Source of the DNA: Phycisphaeraceae bacterium | Lineage (GTDB): Bacteria > Planctomycetota > Phycisphaerae > Phycisphaerales > SM1A02 | Reading direction: 5' to 3' | Length of the DNA: 64,000 nt | Assembly (NCBI GenBank): GCA_004213555.1 | Contig: SHAP01000005.1 | Span: 95,304 to 159,303 of the forward strand | Part shown: in pieces, positions 17,048-26,257 of the stretch | How the letters are laid out: each line of letters opens with the position of its first letter | How positions within the stretch are numbered: the stretch's first letter is position 1 | Notes under the pieces: model-generated | The model's database searches: none | What the model was told of the DNA's origin: nothing | The model's input: the letters and a program-made list of their open reading frames with translations, nothing else | Program-made: the position numbers and the translations under genes

Positions 17048-18276
17048 GTTGGCGAATGACTGCTGCGGTGTTCCTGGTCGTACTGGCAGGAATGGTCACG
17101 GCCTATTGGAATCGCCCGATCTCCTTGCTGAATTCGACAAAAATCTCCCTCGATGGGTACACCAACATCGAGCTGCGCGGTGAATCCAGTTGGACAATGT
17201 CAAAACAGGCAGATTGGTCCTCGATCCATCCCATCCGCGCTCGCTTGTTGAGCTCTCAAGTTGAGCAATGGATCCGTCTCTTGGAACAAGTTCAGCCCTG
17301 CCTTGCTCCCAACGGCGTCCCATCACACACCATACGCTTCACTCAATCCGGTTCAGACCTCACGCTTGACCTTCCGGTTTGGTTTGATGTCGTTGGTCCG
17401 GCCAAAATTCAGTTCGAAAGCGTTTGGTACTCCGTGAGTTCTGAAGTGTTGGAGCCGATACGGTTTGGCTTGGCACCGTTTCGCACCTCCCAGCTTCTGC
17501 CGTTGGCTCTTTCCCCCACCACCATCAAAATAAAAGTTGGAAACAGCACATCCCTTGAACTGGTCAGGACTTCATCTTGGTCGGTTCGCGAGCCACTCCT
17601 GGCTCCAGCCGATGCCGGCGCGATCCAGACTTGGCTGGAAGCAGTGGAGTCGAAATCCGCTGTCGCTATTCTCGGCCACGTCTCGCAGGACCATGCTGAG
17701 TTGCTCTCTGGTTTGTTTCCTGTGGCTGCGGAGCTCTCTCTTGTTGGCGATCAATCTGTTCCCGGCAGGTCGATTCGGTTTGGCAAACGCCTGCCCGACG
17801 GCTCCAGGCTTGCCCAGGTTCGAGGAGAGGACGTCATTTTCGTGGTTCGTCCTGAAGATGCCGCCTTCATGCTGCCGAGCCCGACACGATTCCTTGTTCC
17901 CACCTGCACCACGCTTGTGCCTGAACGCGTCCACACGATTGTCGTTGCCCAGCAAGCCGAGCGCCGCAACAGTGTCACCGGCCGGTTTGGCTCGGCCGGA
18001 GAACGCTTGCTTGAGTTGTTGACCTCTACGCCGGCTACAAATTTTGCTTTGGCCTCATCTTTTGCGAATGGCGTGATCATCGAAGCATTTGATCGGTCTG
18101 GTGAAACTCTGTTTTCCGGCGAGATCCAAATCGAAGGCAATCAGGTTGCAGTGTGGAGTGACGGTCTCGCCCGAATCTTGCCGCTTGATGATGATCTCGT
18201 CAGTTGGATTCAAGAGGCAGTCGGTACAACCGATCAGGACCAAAGCTCGTCGTTGCCCCCTGTGGGTGCTTCGTAA
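17044..18276 (+). CDS. DUF4340-type membrane-anchored protein
   Basis: A 410-residue protein with one N-terminal membrane anchor (MTAAVFLVVLAGMVTAYW), then a periplasmic region of repeated beta-rich modules characteristic of DUF4340 (SSWSVREPLLAPADAGAIQT). DUF4340 genes regularly follow GldG-type transporter genes, and here the ATGA overlap with the permease gene confirms the unit. ATG 17044 is used. The 3' end overlaps the convergent ribD gene by 77 bases. Confidence 0.75.
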   Translation: MSWRMTAAVFLVVLAGMVTAYWNRPISLLNSTKISLDGYTNIELRGESSWTMSKQADWSSIHPIRARLLSSQVEQWIRLLEQVQPCLAPNGVPSHTIRFTQSGSDLTLDLPVWFDVVGPAKIQFESVWYSVSSEVLEPIRFGLAPFRTSQLLPLALSPTTIKIKVGNSTSLELVRTSSWSVREPLLAPADAGAIQTWLEAVESKSAVAILGHVSQDHAELLSGLFPVAAELSLVGDQSVPGRSIRFGKRLPDGSRLAQVRGEDVIFVVRPEDAAFMLPSPTRFLVPTCTTLVPERVHTIVVAQQAERRNSVTGRFGSAGERLLELLTSTPATNFALASSFANGVIIEAFDRSGETLFSGEIQIEGNQVAVWSDGLARILPLDDDLVSWIQEAVGTTDQDQSSSLPPVGAS

Positions 18277-19174
18277 CCCAATCTTGAGGGTTTGGAATTG
18301 GGGATGTTCCTGACCCATTTGGCACAGACACAGGTCCCACAAAAACCCAAGCCTCGTCAACGAGCCCGGCTTGCCAATAGGCGTGCAGCAGGGTCGGGCC
18401 TGCCTCGAGAAGCACCACCTGCACTCCCATTTGTTTCAACTCGTCAAGTTGCCCCTTTGGGGTTGGTGACGAAATCCTGGCCACCCTCTTGTTCGCATGC
18501 ACGCTTGCCTCGGGCGGGATGGGTTCCGAACGTGATGACACAGCAACCAGTGGATTTTGGCGGGGCGGGTAAAGCCTTGGATTGAGGCGACAATCATCGG
18601 ATCGAACGGTCCCCAAGCCGGTCAGGACGGCATCCACTCGCCCTCGGAGCCGGTGGACTTCAGTGCGGGACTCGAGACCTGTGATCCATCGGTCAAGATT
18701 TGACGGCGGACACATGTGTCCATCTTGGGTCTGCGCCCATTTGGCGATCACATGGGGGCGTGACTTTGTGGTCCAAGTCAGATGGGGTGCGTTCAGTCGA
18801 TCGGCATCTGGATGCGGGCATTGTTCGACGTCGATGCCGTGTCTCCGGAGGAAGGCCGCACCACCTTCGGCAACGGGGTTTGTGTCTGCGGTGGCAAAAA
18901 CCACTCGGCCGACACCGGCGTCCAGGATGCGCTGCGTGCATGGGGGGGTGCGTCCTTGGTGGTTGCACGGCTCCAGAGTGACAATCAAGGTGCCTTTTTT
19001 CGCGCGATCGCTTGCTTTGGTTAAAGCAACCGCTTCGGCGTGAGGCTGACCGGGCCGAATATGCCTCCCTTCTCCTACCACTTGCCCCGCATCAGAAAGT
19101 ACGACGCATCCAACTGGAGGGTTGGGCCGTGCAGAGACCCAGCTGCGAGCGCCGAGTCGGATCGCACGGTTCAT
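18200..19174 (-). CDS. ribD: Bifunctional riboflavin deaminase/reductase RibD
   Basis: RibD catalyses the deamination and reduction steps after GTP cyclohydrolase II in riboflavin synthesis. The N-terminal zinc deaminase has HAEAVAL and the PCNHQGRTPPC zinc motif. The C-terminal reductase has AKWAQTQDGHM, LTGLGTVRSDDCRLNPRL and VVLLEAGPTLLHAYW. ATG 19174 (324 residues) is preferred over in-frame ATG 19243 because a fusA terminator hairpin lies between them and the family N terminus (MNRAIRLGARSW) starts here. It ends in a 77-base convergent overlap with the DUF4340 gene. Confidence 0.93.
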   Translation of the reverse strand: MNRAIRLGARSWVSARPNPPVGCVVLSDAGQVVGEGRHIRPGQPHAEAVALTKASDRAKKGTLIVTLEPCNHQGRTPPCTQRILDAGVGRVVFATADTNPVAEGGAAFLRRHGIDVEQCPHPDADRLNAPHLTWTTKSRPHVIAKWAQTQDGHMCPPSNLDRWITGLESRTEVHRLRGRVDAVLTGLGTVRSDDCRLNPRLYPPRQNPLVAVSSRSEPIPPEASVHANKRVARISSPTPKGQLDELKQMGVQVVLLEAGPTLLHAYWQAGLVDEAWVFVGPVSVPNGSGTSPIPNPQDWVTKHPQGATTSFGPDRLYRLPLESN

Positions 19175-19192
19175 GGCGAAGGATTCAGAAAG

Positions 19193-19221
19193 AAAAGCCG
19201 CCCCGCACAGGGGCGGGGCGG
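19193..19221 (-). terminator. Terminator after fusA
   Basis: On the minus strand CCGCCCCGC (19221-19213), six-base loop, GCGGGGCGG (19206-19198), then CTTTTCTTTC. This 9-bp perfect GC stem with a T-rich tail sits just past the fusA stop and supports the later ribD start. Confidence 0.7.
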
Positions 19222-19248
19222 TGTTTTGATCTTGGTTTGGCATGGACC

Positions 19249-21357
19249 TCAAGCCTTGAGGACGTCTTCTGCCAAGCGTGGGGGGAGCATTCGGTATTCG
19301 AGCGGCTCCATAGAACTTGAAGCACGTCCTTGGGTGAGGCCGCGCAGCGTCGAGGTGTAGCCGAACATTTCTGACAGTGGGACCTCGGCGGTGATGATTC
19401 GGACAATGCCGCGCAGTTCAGAATCAACAATTTGGCCGCGTCGGGATGAAATATCGCCAGATACCGTGCCAAAAAAGTCTTCCGGAGTGGTGATGGTCAC
19501 CTTCATGATGGGCTCAAGGAGTCCAATACCGGCCTGTTCACAGGCCAACTTGAACGCCAGTTTCCCGGCTTGTTCAAAGGCAACCTGGCTGGAGTCAACG
19601 TCGTGGTAGGAACCGAACACCAGTTCGACAAACACGTTGACCATGGGGTAGCCACCCAGAACGCCGCTTTTCGCGGTTTCGCGAACACCATATTCCACAC
19701 TAGGGATGTACTCCTTGGGAATCACGCCCTGAGAAATAGAGTCCTTGAAGGCAACACCGTCCTTCATTTCGAGTCCGAGATCTTCGGCTTCAGAAGGTGT
19801 CATTGGTTTGACGGTCAAGACGGCGTCACCATATTGGCCGCGTCCACCGGTCTGTTTGACAAATTTTCCTCGAACCTCGTTTGCGGCTCCGCTCAGTGAT
19901 TCGCGGTACGAGACCTTGGGCTGGCCAACGTTCACTCCAATTTTCATATCACGAACCAAGCGATTCTTGATGATTTCAAGGTGAAGTTCGCCCATGCCAG
20001 CGATGATGGTCTCCCCGGTTTCATCGTTGTACTCGGATCTGAATGATGGATCTTCTCGACGAATGGTTACGAGGGCATCGCCAAGCTTCTTCCGGTCGTC
20101 AGCGGTTTGCGGCTCGATGGACATGGAAATCACCGGGTCCGGGAAGTGCATTCGCTCAAGGATGATTGGGTCGGCTTCGGAACAAAGCGTGTCCCCGGTC
20201 ATGGAGTTCTTCAGTCCGACCACGGCGACGATTTGGCCGGCTTCGCACGAATCCAGTGCGTCTCGGTCCTTGGCGTGCATTTCAAAGATTCGAGAGATGT
20301 TCTCTTTCTTGTTGTTGCCAGGATTCAAAAGGCGTGAGCCTCGTTCGAGGGTTCCTGAATACACACGCATGTAGGTCAAGTCGCCGTGGGTGTCGTTGAC
20401 GATTTTGAAAACCAATGCAGAGAATGGAGCCTCCGGGGTGTGGGGGCGACTCAATGCAACTTCCTCGTCCTTTGGATCAGTACCTTCAACGTCGGGGACT
20501 TCGGTTGGGTTAGGGAGATAGTCGATCACGCCGTCTAGGACACGTTGGACGCCGATATTTTTGAGGGCCGATCCACAGAAGACTGCGTATCCCTCCTGCC
20601 CGAGAACAGCCTTCCGAACGGCCTTTCGAATATCGGCCTCCGTCAGCCCGTCTTCATCTTCAAGGTACTTTTCCATCAGATCATCATCGAACTGCGAAGC
20701 GGTCTCAATCATTTCTGACCGATACATGGTCGCAGACTCTTGAAGCTCTGCAGGGATGTCGCGCTCTTCCACGACTTCACCCTTTTCGCCGGTGAAGAAA
20801 TAGGCTCGCATGGTAATGAGGTCAACCATGCCTTCAAACGTGTCTCCAGCGCCAATTGGAATCTGCACCGGAATTGGAACGACTCCAAGACGCTCCTTGA
20901 TGGAGTTGTAGGAGAAATCGAAGTCGGCTCCGAGTTTGTCCATCTTGTTGATGAAGCAGATTCGGGGGACGCCATACCGGTCGGCCTGACGCCACACGGT
21001 TTCTGACTGCGCTTCCACGCCTTCTTTTCCATCGAATACAACAACCGCACCGTCAAGCACGCGCATGGACCGCTCGACTTCAATGGTGAAGTCCACGTGT
21101 CCGGGGGTGTCAATGAGGTTGACGTGGTACTTGACGTCGTCCTTGGTCCAGAAGCACGTGGTGGCGGCAGACTGGATCGTGATGCCGCGTTCTTGCTCTT
21201 CCTCGAGGAAGTCCATGGTCGCGGTGCCTTCGTGCACTTCGCCGATCTTGTAGCTGCGTCCGGTGTAATACAGGACACGCTCGGTCACGGTGGTTTTGCC
21301 CGCATCAATGTGGGCACAAATGCCGATGTTTCGAACTTTGCTGAGATCGAGTGCCAT
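19249..21357 (-). CDS. fusA: Translation elongation factor G
   Basis: A 702-residue GTPase that drives ribosome translocation. Domain I: G1 [10 protein letters not shown]3 [17 protein letters not shown]4 INKMD. Domain IV has [13 protein letters not shown]; the C terminus reads [17 protein letters not shown]. Length is normal. It lies outside the usual str operon (no rpsL, rpsG or tuf next to it). AAGGAT precedes the ATG. A TAGAAT element near 21423-21428 (minus) could be its -10. Confidence 0.98.
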   Translation of the reverse strand: MALDLSKVRNIGICAHIDAGKTTVTERVLYYTGRSYKIGEVHEGTATMDFLEEEQERGITIQSAATTCFWTKDDVKYHVNLIDTPGHVDFTIEVERSMRVLDGAVVVFDGKEGVEAQSETVWRQADRYGVPRICFINKMDKLGADFDFSYNSIKERLGVVPIPVQIPIGAGDTFEGMVDLITMRAYFFTGEKGEVVEERDIPAELQESATMYRSEMIETASQFDDDLMEKYLEDEDGLTEADIRKAVRKAVLGQEGYAVFCGSALKNIGVQRVLDGVIDYLPNPTEVPDVEGTDPKDEEVALSRPHTPEAPFSALVFKIVNDTHGDLTYMRVYSGTLERGSRLLNPGNNKKENISRIFEMHAKDRDALDSCEAGQIVAVVGLKNSMTGDTLCSEADPIILERMHFPDPVISMSIEPQTADDRKKLGDALVTIRREDPSFRSEYNDETGETIIAGMGELHLEIIKNRLVRDMKIGVNVGQPKVSYRESLSGAANEVRGKFVKQTGGRGQYGDAVLTVKPMTPSEAEDLGLEMKDGVAFKDSISQGVIPKEYIPSVEYGVRETAKSGVLGGYPMVNVFVELVFGSYHDVDSSQVAFEQAGKLAFKLACEQAGIGLLEPIMKVTITTPEDFFGTVSGDISSRRGQIVDSELRGIVRIITAEVPLSEMFGYTSTLRGLTQGRASSSMEPLEYRMLPPRLAEDVLKA

Positions 21358-21447
21358 GGATGTGATCCTTGGTAAAAAGAGAGAAGGAGGGGGAGCCAGA
21401 ACGGCGTTCCGGCAAACCGAAGATTCTAGCGGAACTCAGCGAAGGAT

Positions 21448-22407
21448 TCACCGATCGCGCACGAGATCTCCCCGTGGAATCCCAAGTCGTTCGGGGAGAT
21501 CGCCAATCTCAGCCACCCAGCGTCGGCCATCTTGAACATATCCAGCGGTTGGTTTGAGCTCTGGCAGCCTTTGTGTAAAGAACGAGTTGAGACGGTTCAT
21601 CAGCAGTTCTCGGACCGTCTTGGCGGCCATCGAAGCCAGTGCGACTGGAAGGTGCCGAGCATCTGCTTGCGTCTCAAAGCCGATATGAAGGGTTTTTTGG
21701 TTGCGTTGAATTCGATAGCGGCTGATTTCTGGGGTCTCGGCGACAGTGCTGATGGTGCCTTCATGAAATTTGGAGGCCAGAAGGGGCTGATATCGCATCA
21801 GTCCGCCTTGTCGATCCACCACCACCCGAGGGCTTTCCTGGTGCATGTCCATGGCCAAAACATCTCTGAGGAGTCCGAAAAGCAGTGACGTGTTGGTGGA
21901 CGATTTGTTTCCGAAGGATTCAAAAAGTTCGTTCAATTGTTTGGGATGCGTGGCTCTTGCTCGAACGAGTTCGATTTGGACGCCGGTTTCACTGGCGATG
22001 CGGGAGAGTTTGGCGCGACGAAGGGATCGCTGTCCTTGATCAAGCCCATCGAGCAGCTCCAATTCGACAGGGTCGGCATCAAATGGGCCCAGGTCATTAA
22101 CTCCCAAGGTCCTCAGAAGTTCCTCATCGGTCCTGATCTGGATCGCTTCGGCCATTTCTACGAATGGCACGAGGCCCGCGAGCAGGTTGCGCAGCGGGAG
22201 CTTTGAGCTGCTTTTGAGCTTTTTTGAGTCCGTGACCGGAATGTCACATGTTCGAGGACTCGTACCAACGACTGGTGAGAGCTTGGCCCAAAGGTTCGGG
22301 GCCCCTTCAGCCGGATCAAAATCAAGGCTGATGGACGCGGCTCCGGTGCACAACGGGCCTAAGAGTGGTCCAAACCCTGCTTCATCCAGGCCGATAACGG
22401 TCAGCAT
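21448..22407 (-). CDS. Divergent RNase HII-like protein
   Basis: About 319 residues with an RNase H-type core. The N terminus GLDEAGFGPLLGPLCTGA aligns with the RNase HII motif DEAGRGPLAGP (Arg replaced by Phe). TDSKKLK and LPVALASMAAKTVRELLMNR match two further RNase HII motifs. It is longer than RNase HII (~200), with a middle insert. A role in removing ribonucleotides from DNA is inferred; a non-nuclease role is possible. ATG 22407 sits in an ATGCTGA overlap with the kdsB stop. Confidence 0.65.
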   Translation of the reverse strand: MLTVIGLDEAGFGPLLGPLCTGAASISLDFDPAEGAPNLWAKLSPVVGTSPRTCDIPVTDSKKLKSSSKLPLRNLLAGLVPFVEMAEAIQIRTDEELLRTLGVNDLGPFDADPVELELLDGLDQGQRSLRRAKLSRIASETGVQIELVRARATHPKQLNELFESFGNKSSTNTSLLFGLLRDVLAMDMHQESPRVVVDRQGGLMRYQPLLASKFHEGTISTVAETPEISRYRIQRNQKTLHIGFETQADARHLPVALASMAAKTVRELLMNRLNSFFTQRLPELKPTAGYVQDGRRWVAEIGDLPERLGIPRGDLVRDR

Positions 22408-23147
22408 GGTGGATGATCTCGGAGCCATCGCTCTACAAACGACTCGTATTGCTCCAATGTGTCGACCCCTGGGGGGGAGGGATCTTGATGGGTGACCACC
22501 CGGATCTGGACGCCGTTCTCAAGGAGCCGCAACTGCTCAAGTTGTTCGGCCTGCTCCATCGGTGTTTGTGACCATTGGCAAAACTGACGGAGTGTGTCAG
22601 GACGGTACGCGTACAGCCCGACGTGACGCCAGCGATTGATTCTGGTGTTGTCGCGATCATATGGAATGGGTGATCGACTGAAGTACATCGCCGTGCCATC
22701 ACACGCCATGGCGACTTTCACCACATTTGGATTGTCCTGTTGACCGAGCGCCAGTGGGCAGGCAAGGGTTGAACATTTGACTTCAGCGTTGGTCATGGCT
22801 TCGATGACCGCGTCGATGTGGGCTGGTTCAACTTCGGGTTCATCTCCCTGCACGTTGACCACAATGTCGGCCTCAACCCTCTCCATCACTTCCGCGCATC
22901 GGCTGGAGCCAGAAGTGTGATGCGTGCCTGTATTGATGTATTCGAAGCCAAAGGGGGCAACCGCCTGCTTGATTTCATCATGGTCACCAGCAACGACGAC
23001 TTGGTCCACGTGGTTTGATTGGGCAGCCATCTCGGCCGCATGAACGACCAATGGTTTCCCGGTTTTGTTCAGAATGGCTTTCTTGGGCAGGCGGGTCGAG
23101 CCAAGCCGCACAGGCAATACGATCAAGACACGTTGGCCAGCAATCAT
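22401..23147 (-). CDS. kdsB: 3-deoxy-manno-octulosonate cytidylyltransferase
   Basis: A 248-residue enzyme that activates Kdo as CMP-Kdo for lipid A-Kdo assembly. Motifs: VLPVRLGSTRLPKKAI, HTSGSSRCAEV, DIVVNVQGDEPEVEP, YFSRSPIPYDR and RHVGLYAYR. All are family hallmarks, and length is typical. The start overlaps the TPR gene stop (ATGA). With waaA at 48.9 kb it shows an LPS-type outer membrane. Confidence 0.96.
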   Translation of the reverse strand: MIAGQRVLIVLPVRLGSTRLPKKAILNKTGKPLVVHAAEMAAQSNHVDQVVVAGDHDEIKQAVAPFGFEYINTGTHHTSGSSRCAEVMERVEADIVVNVQGDEPEVEPAHIDAVIEAMTNAEVKCSTLACPLALGQQDNPNVVKVAMACDGTAMYFSRSPIPYDRDNTRINRWRHVGLYAYRPDTLRQFCQWSQTPMEQAEQLEQLRLLENGVQIRVVTHQDPSPPGVDTLEQYESFVERWLRDHPPC

Positions 23148-24625
23148 CCGTTGATTGCGCCAATGACTTCATCGACCTCTCGTCGACGGTCGCGGATGTC
23201 GCGGTATGCGATGTTGGTACGAGCGATCTCAGAGCAGATGGACTTGGCCCGTTGAGCCATTTCCAGGTCTTTTTCTGCCTTCGCCCCCTCGATGAGGCCC
23301 AGCATGAGATCGTATTTCATGTCAAGAGTCTTCTCTCGTTCGGAGGATTCGACCCTTGAAAGGGCTTCGTCGAACTCTGCAACCGCCTCGACGAACCACC
23401 CCTCAGCATGAAAGCAAAGCCCAAGATTGTGGGCGGCGTCGGCATGGAGGCGGGGCTCATCTTTGGCGGCTTGAAATTGGGCCATGGCTTCTTCGGTTCT
23501 TCCGAGGCGGAAAAGAATGGTGCCAAGGTCATACTTTCGCTTGCGATCTGTGGGGTACTTTTCCACCCGTTCTGAGTATTCAGCCAATTTGAGTTCTTGG
23601 AGACTCCGGTTCGCCTCGTCGAGCTGCAATGCGAGTTGCTCGTTTTCAGCGTCTTCAGCGGCAGCTTTCCGACGCTCGTCGACGCGCTGCTCGGCCGCCT
23701 TGATTTCGAGATCTCCAGCAAACATCCGAAAGCGGTATTCAGATGTTGCCTGAAACGCGGCGAGTGCAACCCTCTTGGCTTCGTTCAGAGCATCAAAGTC
23801 TCCTACCCGACGAAGCAGTTGAAGCAACTTGGCGACTGCGTTGGTGTCGGTGGGGTTCGCTTCGTAGGCTTGTCTGGCCCGTTCGAGTGGTGCCGCGGCC
23901 GTTTCCGCGCCTCCAGCGAGTGTTTCCTCTTCTTGCAATTCTTTTTGCTTGTCGGCGTCCTTGATCATCTTTCGGAAGCCGCCTTCGGTTCCCGCAGCTT
24001 CGGTGTACCCGCCTTCGGTCATCGCGCGAGCAGCCGCCAAGTCTTTCAGCTCGGTGTCGAGATCTCCGTCAGATGAATCCAGTTCCCGGGCTTTTAAGCC
24101 AGCCTGTTGGGCCAAGTCCCAGTTGTTGGCCTCTCCGCAAAGGCGCATCAGTTCGACCCATCCTTTTTTTGATGTTTTGGCCCCCAAGTGCATCTTGAAA
24201 ATGGCGTTGGCGTGATGGTTGGCCCAGTGCTTGGAATCAAAAGCCAAGGCTTGCCGCAAAAATTCCAAGGCAACTTTGACGTTCCCGAGGTCTCTGAGCC
24301 AGGCGTAATAGGCGCTGGCAAACTTGCCGTACGGGCCCATCCCCTCAATTTCTTTTTTCTCAGATGAGGGTGCAGATTTTCCTCCCTGATCCCGGTGCAT
24401 CATGGCACATGACAGAATTTGGTCCACCAAATCAAGACGGGTGTTGTCAAAAGAGAGTCCACTTGCAAACAGCTTCAACGCGTAGGCGTGTTGGAGTGAA
24501 TCCTTGGCATTGTCGGCGTGGCGAAACCAAGGCTCAGCCTTGGCGGCATTGGGTTGGATTGATGTTGGAGCTTCGCTCTTGGAGGATTCCGGTGAATCTT
24601 TTGGCTTTTTCTTTCCAAAGAACAT
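23144..24625 (-). CDS. TPR-repeat protein
   Basis: A 493-residue, charged, alanine-rich protein. The N terminus MFFGKKKPKD is basic with no signal peptide. Tetratricopeptide-like helical pairs are visible (DLGTILFRLGRTEEAMAQFQ; NLGLCFHAEGWFVEAVAEFD), with a long coiled-coil-like stretch around residues 295-350 (AAEQRVDERRKAAAEDAENE). It is probably a cytoplasmic scaffold of unknown partner. Its stop overlaps kdsB by ATGA. ATG 24625 is used; GAGG lies about 10 bases upstream. Divergent from def. Confidence 0.8.
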   Translation of the reverse strand: MFFGKKKPKDSPESSKSEAPTSIQPNAAKAEPWFRHADNAKDSLQHAYALKLFASGLSFDNTRLDLVDQILSCAMMHRDQGGKSAPSSEKKEIEGMGPYGKFASAYYAWLRDLGNVKVALEFLRQALAFDSKHWANHHANAIFKMHLGAKTSKKGWVELMRLCGEANNWDLAQQAGLKARELDSSDGDLDTELKDLAAARAMTEGGYTEAAGTEGGFRKMIKDADKQKELQEEETLAGGAETAAAPLERARQAYEANPTDTNAVAKLLQLLRRVGDFDALNEAKRVALAAFQATSEYRFRMFAGDLEIKAAEQRVDERRKAAAEDAENEQLALQLDEANRSLQELKLAEYSERVEKYPTDRKRKYDLGTILFRLGRTEEAMAQFQAAKDEPRLHADAAHNLGLCFHAEGWFVEAVAEFDEALSRVESSEREKTLDMKYDLMLGLIEGAKAEKDLEMAQRAKSICSEIARTNIAYRDIRDRRREVDEVIGAING

Positions 24626-24664
24626 GGCAAGGCACCTCAATCTAGGGACAGACCACTATACGAG

Positions 24665-25225
24665 ATGTCGCGTGAGAATCGCCCAGTTTGGGTGGTCCCG
24701 CCATACACTTTGAGAATCGATCCCTCAGGACTGCAAATCGTGTCATGGCCCGATCCTGGCCTGCGTTCTCGCGCCACCCATGTGCCCTCAGCAGAGGAGG
24801 TTGCTCTGGTTGCCCCGCGTATGGTTGAGCTCATGCATGAGGCATCAGGCATCGGTTTGGCCGCCCCTCAAGTCGGTCTCCCTTGGCGAATGTTTGTGAC
24901 CTGTGTCCCCGATGCCGATCCTGTTGATCGTGTTTTCGTAAATCCTGAGATTCATCTGGATCTTTGCGGGGCACCTCCTCAGCCGTACGAAGAAGGCTGC
25001 CTGTCACTGCCCGATCTTCGTCTTGACGTCCTTCGCCCCAAAGGGGCCAGTATTTCGGCGACCGGGGCCGACGGGAGCCCGTTTGAATTGTCCGACGCCG
25101 GGCTTCTGGCCCGAGTGTGGCAGCACGAATATGACCATTTGGAGGGAAGATTGATCTTCGACCTCGCCCAACCGGTTGATGCTTCGCTGGTCAAGCGATG
25201 GAGGAAGGTGCACGACGCCCAATGA
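24665..25225 (+). CDS. def: Peptide deformylase
   Basis: A 186-residue Fe/Zn enzyme that removes the formyl group from nascent N-terminal Met. The three motifs are intact: GIGLAAPQVG, EEGCLSLP and QHEYDHLEG (Cys and two His bind the metal; Glu is catalytic). The stop overlaps the fmt start (ATGA), so the formylation and deformylation genes are coupled. Divergent from the TPR gene across 39 bases. Confidence 0.97.
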   Translation: MSRENRPVWVVPPYTLRIDPSGLQIVSWPDPGLRSRATHVPSAEEVALVAPRMVELMHEASGIGLAAPQVGLPWRMFVTCVPDADPVDRVFVNPEIHLDLCGAPPQPYEEGCLSLPDLRLDVLRPKGASISATGADGSPFELSDAGLLARVWQHEYDHLEGRLIFDLAQPVDASLVKRWRKVHDAQ

Positions 25226-26139
25226 AGGTCGCTTTCGTTGGCTCGGGTGCGTTTGGCGTGCCAACCTTGCGGGCGATTGCGCAGAGCACGTCTCACGAAC
25301 TCTTGGGCGTCATCACAAAGCCGGCCAAGCCGGCTGGTCGTGGCCAAAAAATCCGGCCGACGCCAGTGTTCGATGCCGCGAACGAACATGGGCTTGATCT
25401 CCTGACGCCAGACTCCATCAACGATGATGTCGGCCAGAAGTGGCTTGATGAAAATGCTCCAGACGCTCTGGTGGTGATTGCCTACGAACGCCTCTTGTCA
25501 CAACGCGTCTTGTCCGGAAGATTTGCGTGCAATCTTCATGCGTCGTTGCTGCCTCGATGGCGTGGTGCGGCCCCGATTCACCGCGCTGTCTTGGCCGCCG
25601 ATGCAGAAATTGGAGCCTCAGTCATTGAATTGGCGCCTTCGATGGACAGTGGGGCCATTTTGGCCAGAAAGAGTGTCCCTCGGGACCCGCTGATCACCAC
25701 CGGGGAATGGCACGACCGCATGGCGGACTGGGGCCCCGAACTCGTCTTGGGAACGCTGGATGCCTTTGCGAGCGGCAAACTCAAGCCCATGCCCCAAGAT
25801 TCCCAATCGGCCACCCACGCCAAAAAGTTAGAAAAGTCCGAAGGAGCCTTTGACCCAAGCCTGTCTTGTGAGTTGGCACTCGCCCAGATTCATGGGCTTG
25901 AACCCTGGCCCCGGTGCTCAGCTGCTGTCGCCGGCGTCCGTGTTCAACTCCGACGAGCTGAGATCGGTCAAACAGGCCCTGAATGTGCAGGACTGGTGGA
26001 TGAATTCGGGCAGTTTCGTTGCTGTGATGGTTGGCTTCGAGTCACCGAAGTCCAGCCGGAAAGTCGTAAGTCGATGTCCTTCACCGACTTCGCCCGAGGC
26101 CTCACCTGCGATTGGCCTCAGCCCATGCATGGGGTTTGA
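25222..26139 (+). CDS. fmt: Methionyl-tRNA formyltransferase
   Basis: A 305-residue enzyme that formylates initiator Met-tRNA. N terminus MKVAFVGSGAFGVPTL, and the formyl-folate site CNLHASLLPRWRGAAPIHRA with conserved Asn-His. The C-terminal OB-type domain is shorter and less typical. ATG 25222 is used because it overlaps the def stop. Confidence 0.96.
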   Translation: MKVAFVGSGAFGVPTLRAIAQSTSHELLGVITKPAKPAGRGQKIRPTPVFDAANEHGLDLLTPDSINDDVGQKWLDENAPDALVVIAYERLLSQRVLSGRFACNLHASLLPRWRGAAPIHRAVLAADAEIGASVIELAPSMDSGAILARKSVPRDPLITTGEWHDRMADWGPELVLGTLDAFASGKLKPMPQDSQSATHAKKLEKSEGAFDPSLSCELALAQIHGLEPWPRCSAAVAGVRVQLRRAEIGQTGPECAGLVDEFGQFRCCDGWLRVTEVQPESRKSMSFTDFARGLTCDWPQPMHGV

Positions 26140-26141
26140 TT

Positions 26142-26162
26142 TCCTCGCCCACTGAGGATTTT
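26142..26162 (+). terminator. Weak terminator-like hairpin after fmt
   Basis: TCCTC (26142-26146), 7-base loop, GAGGA (26154-26158), then TTTT. The stem is only 5 bp, so termination is uncertain. Confidence 0.35.
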
Positions 26163-26257
26163 GACTTGGATTCCTTGACGGGCCATTCCCCTGATTGATG
26201 GCTTACATTTCAAACCTTCAAACACATCCAGATTCCAGGGAATTTTCGAGGGTGGAT

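Noticed and set aside
18582..19043. Plus-strand 153-codon frame antisense to ribD
   Set aside because: Arg/Ser-rich shadow of ribD with no recognisable domain.
26122..26133. Perfect 12-base palindrome CCCATGCATGGG
   Set aside because: It lies inside the 3' end of the fmt coding sequence and single 12-base palindromes are expected by chance at this scale.
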